Shown here: positions 1 through 11,329 of the stretch, piece by piece
Layout of the letters: each line of letters starts with the position of its first letter
Numbering within the stretch: position 1 is the first letter of the stretch
Assembly: GCA_032622095.1 (NCBI GenBank)
Contig: CP136064.1
Location: 138,959,954-139,023,953, forward strand
Direction: 5' to 3'
Origin: Siphonodentalium dalli
Lineage: Eukaryota > Mollusca > Scaphopoda > Gadilida > Siphonodentaliidae
Length of the DNA: 64,000 bases
Translations under genes and position numbers: made by a program
Notes under the pieces: generated by a model
The model's input: the letters and a program-made list of their open reading frames with translations, nothing else
Told to the model about the DNA's origin: nothing
The model's database searches: none

Positions 1-261
1 GCTCTTTAACTATCAACGCGATTAACCCGCAGTGCCGTTTTATTTATGACTGAGGGTGGAGAACGGGTGCTCTGAGCTTCACTAAAACGCCACGACGACC
101 ATTCCCGTGGGTTTTACCCTTAGATGGGAAGTTTGGTCTCGATCGGTGCAGCCGTTTTCGATTCTATAAAATACACATATATATATTTATATACGTAGTT
201 CTCAAAATATATAGTAGATAACAAAGGCCATCCATGCCTTTTTGTTATTCCCCTCCCTATT
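1..261. other. no gene recognised
   Basis: I see no open frame, RNA gene or clear repeat here. There is a short AT stretch around 170-200. Confidence 0.4.
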
Positions 262-350
262 TTCCACCCTTCTGATTGGCCCATGTGCTGTCACGTGGCG
301 GGCGACAAATCACACTGTTGCCCGCTGACCCGGGAGACATTGTTTTTGTC
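262..350 (+). repeat. half copy of GCGGGCGACAAAT fold-back family
   Basis: The stretch contains CACGTGGCGGGCGACAAAT, a CACACTGTTGCCCGCTGA run and GGGAGACATTG. The same blocks occur in reverse complement at 11003-11090, and the GCGGGCGACAAAT and GGGAGACA boxes also build the palindromes at 1141-1320 and 10099-10230. This points to one interspersed non-coding family. Only one half of the palindrome is present here. No protein is encoded. Confidence 0.6.
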
Positions 351-1140
351 GCCTGCCTGATGTTATATTGCAAGAATATCTCCAAACACACACTGCAGTA
401 ACTCATCTATTTCACATCACTACGACGTACTAAAAAATCATAGATCTTATATTCCCCACGGATTCGCAAAACACATCAGTTGTGGTGTTTGCTAATTTGC
501 ATATATTTAGTGAACACTAATATTCGAACTTTTAAGTTGATACTTTTATCGGACAAGCGTTATTATTTACTTTTTACATCGAAACATCTCGGTGATTCAA
601 TATGTTCATGTCGACATTATGATGCAAGATTGAAAGAGAGGATCCCTTGAGGTTGGTTGGTTATAAATGTTCGCTGGTAGACAACGTAATGCATACGTTT
701 GTCGAGAATGAATGGTACTGTACGCTTATCCCCCGCGATGTCTGCAATGTGATCATAAAAGTATTTTATGTGAGGATCGCCATGAGCACTGAAACATATG
801 AATGTACATTAATGAAATTGACAACTTGCCTATAGCTTTCGTGGAAGACCGTTGTGAAATGATCATCGCGAGTAAATTGCGCGCACAAGACGACTTTGAA
901 AATGCCACATTGCGGAAGACGAGAACATACCAATATGGCTTATTGGTTTACATTGCATGGACCGATATTGACGATTTGACCACCAAAATGATCGTAAATA
1001 AACGCTTAACTATCATTTATGGAATAAAAATCCTATAGGACGATAAGTAGTTAATGAAAATATACATAATCGGGAAAGAAAGCACTCGTGACTCAGTGCA
1101 ACATCGTGCGTGTGGATGGCAAGGATTTTTTTCTGTGGTA
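351..1140. other. no gene recognised
   Basis: Only short, overlapping open frames of under 90 codons occur, without recognisable motifs or splice context. I treat them as chance. Confidence 0.4.
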
Positions 1141-1320
1141 TAATCGGATAACAAAACAGTTGTTGCCCTTCTTCTCGGAAGACATCGAGATTTGTCACCC
1201 GCTCGAGAACGGAATGTCTTCCTCGGAGTTGTGCTCCTCGGGAGACATTCCGTTCTCGAGCGGGTGACAAATCTCAATGTCTCCCTCGACAGCGGGCGAC
1301 AACTGTATAATGTTCCACGG
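1141..1320. repeat. long palindrome (fold-back element)
   Basis: The core arms 1181-1227 and 1235-1281 are reverse complements with about 3 mismatches in 47, around a 7-base centre. Weaker pairing continues outward to about 1141 and 1320 (ACAGTTGTTGCCC against GGGCGACAACTGT). A related palindrome lies at 10099-10230. The structure fits a fold-back or MITE-like non-autonomous element. No coding capacity is visible; the short frames across it are mirror images of each other. Confidence 0.75.
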
Positions 1321-1350
1321 ATAAAAGTAGTGTTGAAGCGGCAACGTTAC

Positions 1351-1407
1351 CATGGTGTTGGAGGTTACCACGGTGTAATACCGCAGTATTACCAGGGTAA
1401 CACCATG
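1351..1407. repeat. small imperfect hairpin
   Basis: CATGGTGTT at 1351-1359 pairs perfectly with AACACCATG at 1399-1407. The interior (GTTACCACGGTGTAATAC against GTATTACCAGGGTAAC) pairs imperfectly. It sits directly beside the 1141-1320 palindrome and may be part of the same element. Confidence 0.5.
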
Positions 1408-2624
1408 TTAGATGTGGTCAATTACTTTAAGTAGACATGTACATGTACCATAGATGTACTTTGATTGAGTTGATTTAGTCACAAACAAATGTCTTCATGA
1501 ATTAAAGCAATTAAAGGTACTCAATCTGATTCAATGGTCCCCATATCATCAGATTCCAACAACAACAATTGTTTACCACGTTGTAAACGGCTAAGGACAG
1601 CATTCAAATTAAATGCAGTGACTTGGGAATCAATGCAGTCAATATGATTTGAGTAGAAGAATACACCCATCAAAGTTCAGAGTGATCAGATATTGATTTT
1701 TGAAATCTATTATTTTTCACCACCGATAATTTTTAGTGGCCCATTAAAAGGTTGACACGAAAACGGCCTCGGACCAAATTGGGTATGAAGATGAATCTAA
1801 AATCAAGTGGTTTTATTTTTTGTGTCAGACATTTGACAAGCCGGCAAAATTTAGTTGAACCAAAATGTTGATAAATAACATGTTTTGGGCAATATTATGA
1901 TATTGTTGACTGCGGTTAGCATTACTTTTGGGCAATTAATCAATTCTGATAACTGGAGCGGCATTTAATAAAAAATTAAGCTTTCAAAATATTTGGGTGT
2001 GGGGTTGCAGCCCTCCCAGTGGCGTACGGCTATGTATAAATTTATATTGGTGTACAGGGACGTGGCTAGGGGGTGTTCGTTTGACAGTGACGTGGCTGCA
2101 GGAACTTTGTGACATAGGGTTTCAAATACATGTATCCAACTGCACCCCATGGTTCAGAAAAAAATTCCACAATGATACAAATTTAACACGACGACAAACA
2201 ATCAACAACGACAACAACATACAATGAACAACAGCAAACCAGGGCTGAATTTAACTGGATTCGTATCGCAATTTACGAAGAAATTTCCAATGTATGCCGA
2301 CCAGTTTACAATGAAAATATATCTATTGATAGGGAATGCTATATAAAATTACCCAGTGTTGCAAAACACAAATTGAACAAATTAAATTAACCCCTGCAAA
2401 CAATGACGACAACGATGAAGAACGACTGTATATCAAATTAAAAAAAATAACACATGTAAACCTCCAGATATATTCATAACAAATTACATTAACATGGCGT
2501 AATGATTTACGTTATTCAGGCACTGTAAATTGTAGTTCAGTCATGAACACACTAGTAGTGCCGACAGTGCCCACCCTTCTGCTAAAAGCAGCAATCTGCA
2601 ATATATATTTTAAGTGGTCATGTT
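1408..2624. other. no gene recognised
   Basis: This is AT-rich sequence with only short chance frames. Nothing recognisable was found on either strand. Confidence 0.4.
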
Positions 2625-3340
2625 CACGACGACAAACAACCGAGAATGACGACTGTCACAGGCGACGAAGATCACGACAAACAACTGACGACAAAGGACA
2701 AACAAGTGACGACAAACGGATGACGACGAACAACGAATGACCAACGACGAACAACGAATGACGACAAATGAATGCTTCAATTGAAGGAGGATAACGAATA
2801 ACCGACAAAGAAAAATGACCGACGACAAACACAACGACTGACGACAAACGAGGTTGACGATGACAAAGTTCCAACAAATGACGACAAACAACCGAAGAAC
2901 AACGACGAAGAAAAACAACTGACGAAAAAACGACTGACGAACAAACGATGACCGACAACGAACAAATTACTAACGACAAACACACCGACCGACGAATGGC
3001 GACAAACGATGACGAAAAATGACCAACGATAAACACGACGTCTAATGATCGACAACGAAAAATGACTGATGACAAACACACCGACTGATGAATGACGACA
3101 AATGACCGACGAATGACAAGGATGACGACAAACAACGACAAATGTCGTGAAATGATGACAAATAACCGACGAAGAAAAACAACAAACGACTAATGAAAAA
3201 AAAACAACTGACGACAAACGACTGATGAAATAAATGACAAGGATGACGAAAAACGACTGATGACAAGCGAACAATGGATGTCAGAAGACAAACACACTGA
3301 CGAATGACGACCAATGAATGACGACAAACAATTAAATGAA
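2625..3340. repeat. GACGACAAA-type minisatellite
   Basis: About 0.7 kb consists of short degenerate units built on ACGACAAA, GACGACAAAC and AATGACGA, with variable 8-12 base spacing. The complementary strand (TTTGTCGTC units) lacks stop codons in several frames, which produces long overlapping open frames rich in Ser, Val, Phe and Cys. Their composition follows the repeat unit, so I do not call them genes. Confidence 0.8.
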
Positions 3341-3512
3341 ATAATTATTAATGCTATAATTTTTAAAGCAAATAAACCTACCTAAAAATTGGATTTAGAG
3401 AACAATGCCTCCAGTTCAGGACCATGTATGTGTTCACAACAACACCTCCAAAATCCTCATCAGATATCACTTAGTCGAACTTGACTGCTTGAAGTTTAAT
3501 GGACTGATCAAA

Positions 3513-3640
3513 CACAATTCAATTCAATGTGTTTATTTCCCATTAAACTGTATAAACATTGTTTGAGAATATAATACATAATACAACAGGGGTATACATT
3601 GACATAGATAATATATACATAATTGTTACGAGGTTACAAC
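3513..3640 (-). mobile_element. 3' end of a LINE (relic)
   Basis: Read on the minus strand, the segment ends in GGGAAATAAACACATTGAATTGAATTG: a poly-A-signal-like AATAAA followed by a short TTGAA tandem tail. That is the usual 3' terminus of many CR1/jockey-type LINEs. No coding part can be linked to it with confidence. It could be the distant 3' UTR of the LINE at 4640-6775, but the gap is over 1 kb. Confidence 0.4.
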
Positions 3641-4639
3641 ACGAAAGTGGATTCTCTCTCCTTTAAGTATTAGTATATAACTTCGACTTACAAGTAATTA
3701 CCAAAACAATTTGGAGATGACCAATTTTCATTTCATCACGACAGAGTTATTATTGATAATTTCAATAACAAGCATATTGATCCACTTTATTATTGGATAT
3801 GGTCAACACATTTTGCTGGTATAATCATAATATCAATACAATTTCTGGTATAATGGGAACACTTCAGATAACTTATATTTTCCGTCTCCATCGTTTTATA
3901 CTACATATATGCTGCTTTATAAAGAACAAGGAGAGAGAGACAACATTTTTAGAGTAAATTCATCAATATATAATCACACACGTAAAATTTCTATAATTCA
4001 GATTTCACAATGAAATATTTACCCCGGGTGAAAAAGGGATTTGGTAGGGGTCACTCCCACTGGTGTATATACGGTATGTTTCTGATCGAAAAAGGGCATT
4101 GCATGCAAATGACTTCATTTATCGATGTGGGAGGTATCACCATATATAGTAAGTTTAGATAAAGGGACACCAGGCCATTCGACGTGGGTTCAAACGAAAT
4201 AAAATAAAGTTTATAAAAGTCTATGAAATAAGTATTTACAAGTATACATGTAACACCAGACATCAGCAATTTATCCAGATAACTATACACACTCTACAGT
4301 TCAGTGCCGATAGACTTCTATGTTTGTTTACACCTCATGAACCACTGCGAATGTGTCAGGTCCCTTTAAAATATTTTGTTATGTAGTCAATCGAGTTATC
4401 GCTCCTCCTACACACCGTGGACTCCTTATTCGTCCGACTTAAAGTTGTGCTCTGCAAATTTATGAGGAGGAATGAATTTGTTAATCGAACCAATTAGGGT
4501 AGTGACGCACGTTCCAAATTAGTTGACAATAAGGAGGGGATCGTTCTGCATTTTATACAGAACGGTTTAAATTTTGTCTCAAGCTAGAGACAATTAATAC
4601 ATGGTGATATGCACCATTGTCTGAGGGGGTGGTCCACTG
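3641..4639. other. no gene recognised
   Basis: AT-rich sequence with no motif-bearing frame. Part of it may be 3' UTR of the LINE that ends at 4640. Confidence 0.35.
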
Positions 4640-6775
4640 TTAAGTGGCCTGTTGTTGGATAGCTATGTTCATTTGAACGATAAATTTATATACGTTATGT
4701 AACACTTGATGTTTCTTATTTCTCAACAGTAAAGATGCCTTATGTGCACTCGGCCGTGTATAGTAAAATTTGGCTATGAATTTTTCGCGTACATGTTGAA
4801 GAACCGGACAAACTAGTAATGTATGGATTTCATCTCCCACTTGTTCGTTACACAGTGTACATAGTCGGTCTCTAATTGGAATTTCGGTGTTACTCCATGA
4901 TTAGTTTCGATCGCCAAGTAATGATTACGCGTTCTGAAGCGCATTATAGTTTGTGCCTTTGCTGTCGTAAGCTTGAATATGTAAGTCTCAGTTTCAAAGA
5001 CTTCTTTAATTTCTCTGTAAAATAGATATTTATTGGACGATGCCATCGTTCTTCGCCAGTGGTTTATATACATAAATTTGAGTCCTGTTTTTGTCGTTTC
5101 TCGAAACCAGTTGAGGCTTACTATATTATGATAAAGCCAGACATACATAAGTCCCATTTCATATAGAGTATTTTTGACGAGACTTAACCAAGGGTGGGTG
5201 TATTCATTTCCAGGGCTGTTAAAATCGTTATATATTGTATGATACAAGACGAATAATAATTTAGATTTAGGTCCACTAAGCCTCGCCCAGTAATTTAAAA
5301 TTCTATGTTTAATTTTAAACCCAATCGGTAGAAGGCCCAACTCACCATATACACAAATAGTCGGTGTCGAACTTTTTAACTTTAAGATATACTTCCAAAA
5401 CCATAGTTCCGTTTTTCCAATCTGGTCAATATTTTCCGTACCCCAAATTTCACATCCAAATATAAGCACTGGTACCACCGTTTTTTCATATAATTCAATT
5501 ATGGTAGACAGGCTGAGTTTAAGTTTTCGCGTCTTCCATATGAGAGAAAACATTGATCGCTTCGCTTCCTCGCACCTACGTTTAATTTCGGAGTTAAAAG
5601 ATCCAGATTTGCTGAATATTATGCCTAGATATTTGTATTCCTTTGTCGTTTTAATTATTTTACCATCAAGCTTGAAAATCCTACTGTGCTTTCTATTATG
5701 TCCGAAAATGACTACGGCGCTCTTTTCGTTATTAATTTTCATCTTCCAACGGGAACAATACCTTGTATATATATTCATAACTTTTTGTAATCCTTTTTTT
5801 TTGTCTTAGCAAATAAGACTGTATCGTCTGCATACAGGAGGCAAAATAACTTTAACCCGAACACTGCAGTTTCGCTTAAATCGGAAATTTGGATTCCATT
5901 TATTTGGTTTTCGGTCATAAAATTTTCAAGGTCGTTCAAGTAGATGGAAAAAAAGTATCGGGGATAAATTCCCACCCTGCCTCAAGCCAATATCACAGGG
6001 GAAACTTGGAGAACAGTGGTTATTATTAGTTACTCTAGATTTAACTCCATCATAAATATTCATAATTACATTTAGCACTTTTCCTGTTATACCAATATCA
6101 AATAGTTTGGTCCAGAGTCCGACTCGCCACACATTATCGTATGCTTTTGATAAATCTATAAAAGCGCAGTATAAACTGGTATCTTTTTTCTGAGTGAGTT
6201 CAATAAGGCACTTCAAGGTAAACATGTGATCGACTGTTGAATAATTCTTACGAAAACCAGCTTGGTTCTCGGACAAGAGATGATTTTGTTCTAGAAATAT
6301 ATTGATTCGGTTACTGAGAATAGATGTAAATAACTTCGCGATACAGCTTACCAACGTGATAGGTCTATAGTTTTCTGGCAGCATAGAATCCTTAGCTTTG
6401 TAAATCGGTTGTATTAGGCCTATACCCCACTCGTCGGGGATAATACCACAATTGAGAATAATGTTAAAACAAATTAAATATATAAATTTCATTTTGTGGA
6501 ATGTCGATTTGATATACTCATTTCGAATAGAGTCTACTCCACTGGCCTTCCCATTTTTTGTAGGTTTCTAACTGCAAGTTCTATTTCATCAGTTGTAATC
6601 TCGACGTCTAAACAACAAGTTTTCATCGGCGGGTTGAAGGTGTCAATATCTGATGTATCAGATCTATTTTGATCACTAAAATATTCATGAAACTGTTAAT
6701 TGAAGGAGTTTGTTTTCCTTTTTTCATTATCAGCATCCCTTAGACGTCTCCAATACTCACGCGGCGATTTAGTAT
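4640..6775 (-). mobile_element. decayed LINE (LINE-1): linker, RT and C-terminus
   Basis: A non-LTR retrotransposon ORF2 lies on the minus strand, 5' truncated near 6775 and broken by frameshifts. In order it shows the pre-RT linker (PREYWRRLRDA and on, about 6775-6500), RT with NYRPITLVSCIAKLF, the QAGFRKNYSTVDHM block, motif A CAFIDLSKAYD, a LRQGGNLSP block, and motif C LLYADDTVLF (near 5810). It ends with a GELGLLPIGFKIK-type thumb region and a C-terminal CTLC...H...C zinc-binding-like motif near 4850. The frame changes near 5960, 5800 and 4900; the first two fall on T/A homopolymers. Three stops also interrupt the linker. It shares architecture with LINE-A at 19032-20816, so the two belong to one clade. 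RT would copy its own RNA at the nuclear target site, but this copy is dead. Confidence 0.9.
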
Positions 6776-6937
6776 GTGTGTACGGGGGTGGTTGCTATAT
6801 TATTATTACATATCTATCAACGTATTTCGCATGATGGCACGAGTTTCCAGGCGTGTGATAATTCTCAGAATCGCACTAGTGCAATCTGTCGACGGAACTA
6901 TTTCATTCAGTGTTGTTAGACTGTTTCTCGCCGTTAT
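6776..6937. other. no gene recognised
   Basis: Short unassigned spacer between the 5' end of LINE-1 and the left arm of the large inverted repeat. Confidence 0.4.
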
Positions 6938-7725
6938 AGTAGAGCGGTTAAGGCAGATAAAATCTGGAATCATGCACTTTTGAGTAGAAGCATGAAACTT
7001 CTCACATATCATTATGGACATATATGGATCAATTTCTGATATGGACCTATTTTCAAAAATTCAAAATGGCCGCCAAATCCAAGATGGCGCCCAAGGGGGT
7101 CACTAAATTTCCGGTTATGACCCTATCTCTAGTTATACGGCGATAACAGAAAAAATATTTGACATATGATGGTGTAGTTAATTGTTAGGTATTCGCCATA
7201 CATATGCGCATTTAATTAAACTCATTTTGTTAGCCATCCCCCAAGATGGCCCCCAAAAATTCCCAAAATGGCCGCCAAAATTAAAAAATAATGCCGATTT
7301 TTCTTAAATTGTACACTTCTTTCTAAATTATCCCAGAAATATATGGGCTATATGGGAATTTCTTCTCGGAATATTGAGAGTAGTCATTTACTATCAATTT
7401 CGAGTCATGTTGAGTATTCTGGGTTACCGCCGGACCATGTATACGTTTAAAAAAACGACTATCAAATCACCCACATAGTACATTAGTATTATTCCAACCA
7501 CGCTATGTCCGTTAAGAGCTCTGTAATGTACACAATAATACTTGTCTGGACATGCAAAAACAGTATCACATTGTTTATCCAAAATTGCTATACTTATACA
7601 ACAATTACTGCCAAAATAGCCGTCAAAATGGAAAAAATCTTGAATCTTGAAAAAATCTTGAATTTTCGTTCAAATTTACTTTTTTGGGGGTTAATTCTGG
7701 GATATAAAAGTTGTAAGACTCACAG
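6938..7725 (+). repeat. left arm of large inverted repeat
   Basis: This arm is the reverse complement of about 12530-13290, at moderate divergence. It begins TAGAGCGGTTAAG and passes through GTGCACTTTTGAGTAGAAGC, the 'AAAATGGCCGCCAAATCC' and 'CCAAGATGGC' blocks, CATATGATGGTGTAGTTAA and CAAATCACCCACATAGTA, and a second set of GCCAAAATAGCC blocks. The arms are about 0.77 kb and the whole structure about 6.35 kb. It may be a DNA transposon with long inverted ends or a non-autonomous derivative. No coding sequence lies in the arm. Confidence 0.75.
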
Positions 7726-9120
7726 GCATATCTCTGAGACATACTAATTCAAGGAATTTCAGGGGTGGTCCATAAGATGTCTATAAAAATCCAAGATGTC
7801 TGCCAAAATGACAGCGTAAATTTTACACCATTGTCATTTTTGCATACAAACGTTAAATTTTTCAACTCTGTAAGACTCCGTCATAATTATTGTGGTACAA
7901 TCTAGTGACATAGGCAATATCAAACTATGTGCTGGTAGTTAAAATAAAGATAACTGCCAAAATGACCGCCATAATAGGAATGTTTTAGTACAACCGTGGA
8001 ACCTCTCTGCTAAGTAAGATTGTTATATGATAACATGTCCGATTTGACTAAATCAGGTCCATGATTATGCTGTTCTGTACCTGCTATATGATATTGTGAT
8101 TCTTGTACATGATAACATATTGGCATATGCTACACCAGGCTAATGTTACATGCCACAATGTTCCTGCTTGATAATCTCAGGATGCTTATATAAGAAATAT
8201 ATGAAAAATATACTATCATATGTACTGGAAGTAGTTTCACCATAAGCGGTTCATTGCATTGCTGTGACTACCTTCATAATAGTTTAACGTTATAATATGG
8301 ACAGAAACAAATTATGAGGGTGTGTCTAATGTATAATAGATCAATAGAATGTGTATAATTCGAATGTACCAAGGATTACATGCCCTTGTTCAGCCAGTTT
8401 TCGGTCGGATGTGATTAAAATAGCTCTGTTGTCATTGAAAGTGAAAACCAATTATTTAAGCAATGAGTACTTCATAACACAACATCCGTGTTATTCTGTT
8501 ACAAGACTAACTACATTTTTGCAGAACCATTCAAATTGTAGATGGTTGATCAGTCGAATAGCTCTATTTCATTAAATTCGAACAATGTGTCATGTCAGAT
8601 GGCACATTTTCTCCACATCATCGTACTTGAGTTGAAAATGTAACAAGGCATTTTCTTCCAAATTCGACAATATGACCATGAGTTGCTAACATACCTCTGA
8701 TGATTACCACTTTGTTAATAGTGATGTGCACTTAGGGACACGTTTATAAATACATAAGAAACGATCATGAAATTTAACAAATCCAGCTTAAAACTGACTT
8801 TTGGGGCATTATATCGATTCATATTAGCCAACATGTTTGGTATGCATTTGTTGCATCAAATTATGGTCACTATATGACAATAGCTTCCACATATGTGCAC
8901 TACACAGGCTCATCATACATGTCATTATGTACCTGCTACATTTGATGGTGTTTCTTATATATAATACAGGTCGGATTATACCAGACCGGGGAACATGGCT
9001 CATCGCACTTGCCACAATGAATCTGTTGTGCTCGACCAGGACTATTATAAACCTGTTCGATATAGACTACACCAGACTGATTGTGTATGCCAGAAAATGA
9101 GAAAGCATCTGGTATAAACG
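7726..9120. repeat. interior of inverted-repeat element; scattered diverged repeat units
   Basis: No gene is visible. Blocks such as CTACACCAGGCTAATGTTACATG (about 8130), CACTACACAGGCTCATCATACATG (about 8900) and AGACTACACCAGACTGATTG (about 9065) are diverged singles of the ~82-bp tandem unit seen at 11330-11800, in the same orientation. This suggests the interior once held a longer array. Confidence 0.5.
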
Positions 9121-9124
9121 ATTA

Positions 9125-9790
9125 GATCCATTCCCCAACCAGAGATTGGTCCAACTCTTGCAGAGATGTCTGTTGAACGTGTCGAGTTGTCACACAGTCT
9201 ACAACCTCACCCAGTCATGTTCTATGAGTTTGAGATTGTATGATACCGCTGGTAAATCAATGCATTTGATTCCTTCCTCTTTGAGATAACGTTTCCCAAG
9301 CCTGGTTCAGTGTGGTCTGGTGGTATCTTCTACCAGAAAGGAATATGCACCTATAGTACCTGCAAACGGTCGCACAAACAGGTCTAGAATTCCACCCCTA
9401 TAACTTTAAGCATCAATGGTGCCGTTCTGTATGATAAACATGTCTGTACGACCGTCAAAGGGCATCCCTCCCCACACCATAACCGAACCACCATCTTAGC
9501 GGTTATCTTCCACCACTGTGGCATCAGTGAAACTCTCATATCGCCTCCTCCAGACCAAAACACGTCTGTCAAGGAAATCTAGGCTAACTCTGTTCACAGC
9601 ACGGTTGACCATTGTTGCACTCTACAGTTGACACATTCCGCGCACCGCTGTACATGGTGTCATATGTGACGTGGCAGCACGATTACGACCTCCTTGAGCG
9701 TAACGAACATCGTGTTGTCTGTTTCTGTTGGCCTGTGTTGAAATTATGACCCCAGCCTCATTCTGGAGGGGAGCGCTGCAGTGATATGAC
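9125..9790 (-). pseudogene. Tc1/mariner (DD34E) transposase, degraded
   Basis: Minus-strand translation gives the Tc1 core GGSVMVWGGM...FDGRTDMFIIQNG, then FVRPFAGTIGA, LVEDTTRPH, YLKEEGIKCIDLPAVS and LKLIEHDW, followed by a QELDQSLVGEW-like C-terminus near 9125. The D of LVEDTT and the E of LIEH are separated by exactly 34 residues, counting one stop, as in DD34E transposases. The first catalytic Asp (the TDESRF region) is not recognisable and several stops interrupt the frame (TAA before DGGS, TAA after GTIDA, TGA after RPH). The enzyme would have cut and pasted its transposon; this copy cannot. It sits between the large inverted arms, but it is unproven that it belongs to them. Confidence 0.85.
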
Positions 9791-10098
9791 ATTCATGGTA
9801 TGTACCAGATTCACAGTTTCTTTGAGATAAAGCCATCATAAAGGTTATATGATTGTCTTATCATTTCGTACCCGCAGATGACTATGTCGTGACTTCTTTC
9901 CACAGTAATATGGGTATTGATGCGATTCCACACCTGGATGCAATGTTATTGCTGTCACCTGGCCATGCAGAAACCTACCTATGTGACATTCCAGATTGGA
10001 GCATCACCACCCCTCTGGACAAATTGTGGGTGCTTAATTCGGAAACCTTTTAAATCAATGGCGAAGAGTTGTTGGTAATAGCCACTCATGTGACACTA
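9791..10098. other. no gene recognised
   Basis: A 66-codon open frame (9853-10053, +) has no recognisable domain. I do not call it. Confidence 0.35.
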
Positions 10099-10230
10099 TA
10101 CAGTTATCGCCTGGTGTTGAGGGAGACACGGATATTTGTCGCCCGTTTGGGGACGAATGTCTCCCGAGGGAGACATTCATATCCCAAGCGGGCGACAAAT
10201 ATCCGTGTCTCCCGAAAGGCGATAACTGTT
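10099..10230. repeat. long palindrome, second copy of fold-back family
   Basis: The left arm, starting ACAGTTATCGCC, and the right arm, ending GGCGATAACTGT, are near-perfect inverted copies around the GAG at about 10167. Inside them lie GGGAGACACGGATATTTGTCGCCC and its complement, and GAATGTCTCCC/GGGAGACATTC at the centre. It shares the outer ACAGTT, GCGGGCGACAAAT and GGGAGACA boxes with the palindrome at 1141-1320, but the arm sequence between boxes differs. It is non-coding. Confidence 0.75.
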
Positions 10231-11002
10231 TTGTTATCCGCACTGAATAACATTGTTATTACACCAGCTTAATCAAGTCATAAATTAACACAAGATGACA
10301 AAACCTGAAGCAAGATTTGTAGCTTTGGTGACAACGGAAAAGTATTCGTAATATCTGCAATGCACATGTCGACATATTATTAACACAATATGGGCTCTAA
10401 AATTATCATATAAAGTTCATCAGCGCATGATATACGGACATACATGTATAGGACAACGAGTCTGTGAATTTGGAGAGATGCAATAAAAAGTATTGTCCCG
10501 ACAACGGGTTTTAACATGACAAGATTCATCGGACATTTTTTTAACCAAAGTATAGCAATGTTAAAAAGCATAATTCTGAGCTACCCATTTGTAACAATAG
10601 TTACATGTAAATACGCTAGATCACAAACAATAAGTGGATGTGTATTAGCTAGTGCGGGTGCCGAACGTTACAAGCTTTCACTCTACACGCCAAACGAACG
10701 CAGCGACATCTCAACACAGCGTGTCAAACACGAAAACGACAACACACTGATCACAGGCAAAGGGGAATAACCTACTACCTCGCACGGAAAGTTAAATGTC
10801 GTATTTCCACGATTTATATGCAAACAATGTGGTCACACCACGGTTGGTAAAATTGTGTAAACATGTAGGTATATATGCGGAGTGTTATTTTTAGTATGTT
10901 GTAGAGGAGGTGGTGTGGTATAGCTACATGTGTATGTAGTATTCGTTGGTCAATATCCACAGTAAACTTATGACTGACGTTACGGCTAGGGCAACAAGTT
11001 AG
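10231..11002. other. no gene recognised
   Basis: One 84-codon frame (10516-10770, +) is open but shows no domain, compositional bias or splice site that I can support. Confidence 0.35.
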
Positions 11003-11090
11003 TGGTTGTCGCCCGGCTCAGCAGGCGACAGTGTGATTTGCCGCCCGCCACGTGACAGGTTCTCGGCCTATCAAATGATAGAGAAAAGGA
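11003..11090 (-). repeat. half copy of GCGGGCGACAAAT family, inverted
   Basis: The reverse complement of this stretch matches 262-350 closely through CTGTCACGTGGCGGGCG, CAAATCACACTGT and CGCCTGCTGA. It also contains a small hairpin (TGTCGCC ... GGCGACA). It is non-coding. Confidence 0.6.
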
Positions 11091-11329
11091 GAAGTGATAA
11101 CAATCTGATTTTAACACAGAAACATTGTGGACAAAATCACGAAAAACGTGGAGACCCACTTGTTCACTGGACAGATCACACCACGGTGTATTTCAAATTG
11201 TAGCATCCTAAGACAGAACAAATGATCACGCATCTACACCATAGTCAGATACGAAAGGGCAAAATTGCATATTACTGTCTAAATATGACCAATTTATGGA
11301 TAATCTTAGCAAAATTTGACTAGTGTATA
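11091..11329. other. no gene recognised
   Basis: Nothing recognisable. Confidence 0.4.

Noticed and set aside
647-1038. Two overlapping plus-strand frames of 62 and 78 codons
   Set aside because: No recognisable motif and normal chance length; not supported as genes.
2610-3314. Overlapping minus-strand open frames of up to 165 codons
   Set aside because: They follow the GACGACAAA repeat in three frames at once and have the composition of the repeat unit, not of a protein.
6920-6990. tRNA-like GTAGAGCGGTTAAGGC at the tip of the left inverted arm
   Set aside because: Resembles part of an A box, but it is mirrored at the other arm tip and there is no B box at proper spacing; better explained as the arm terminus.
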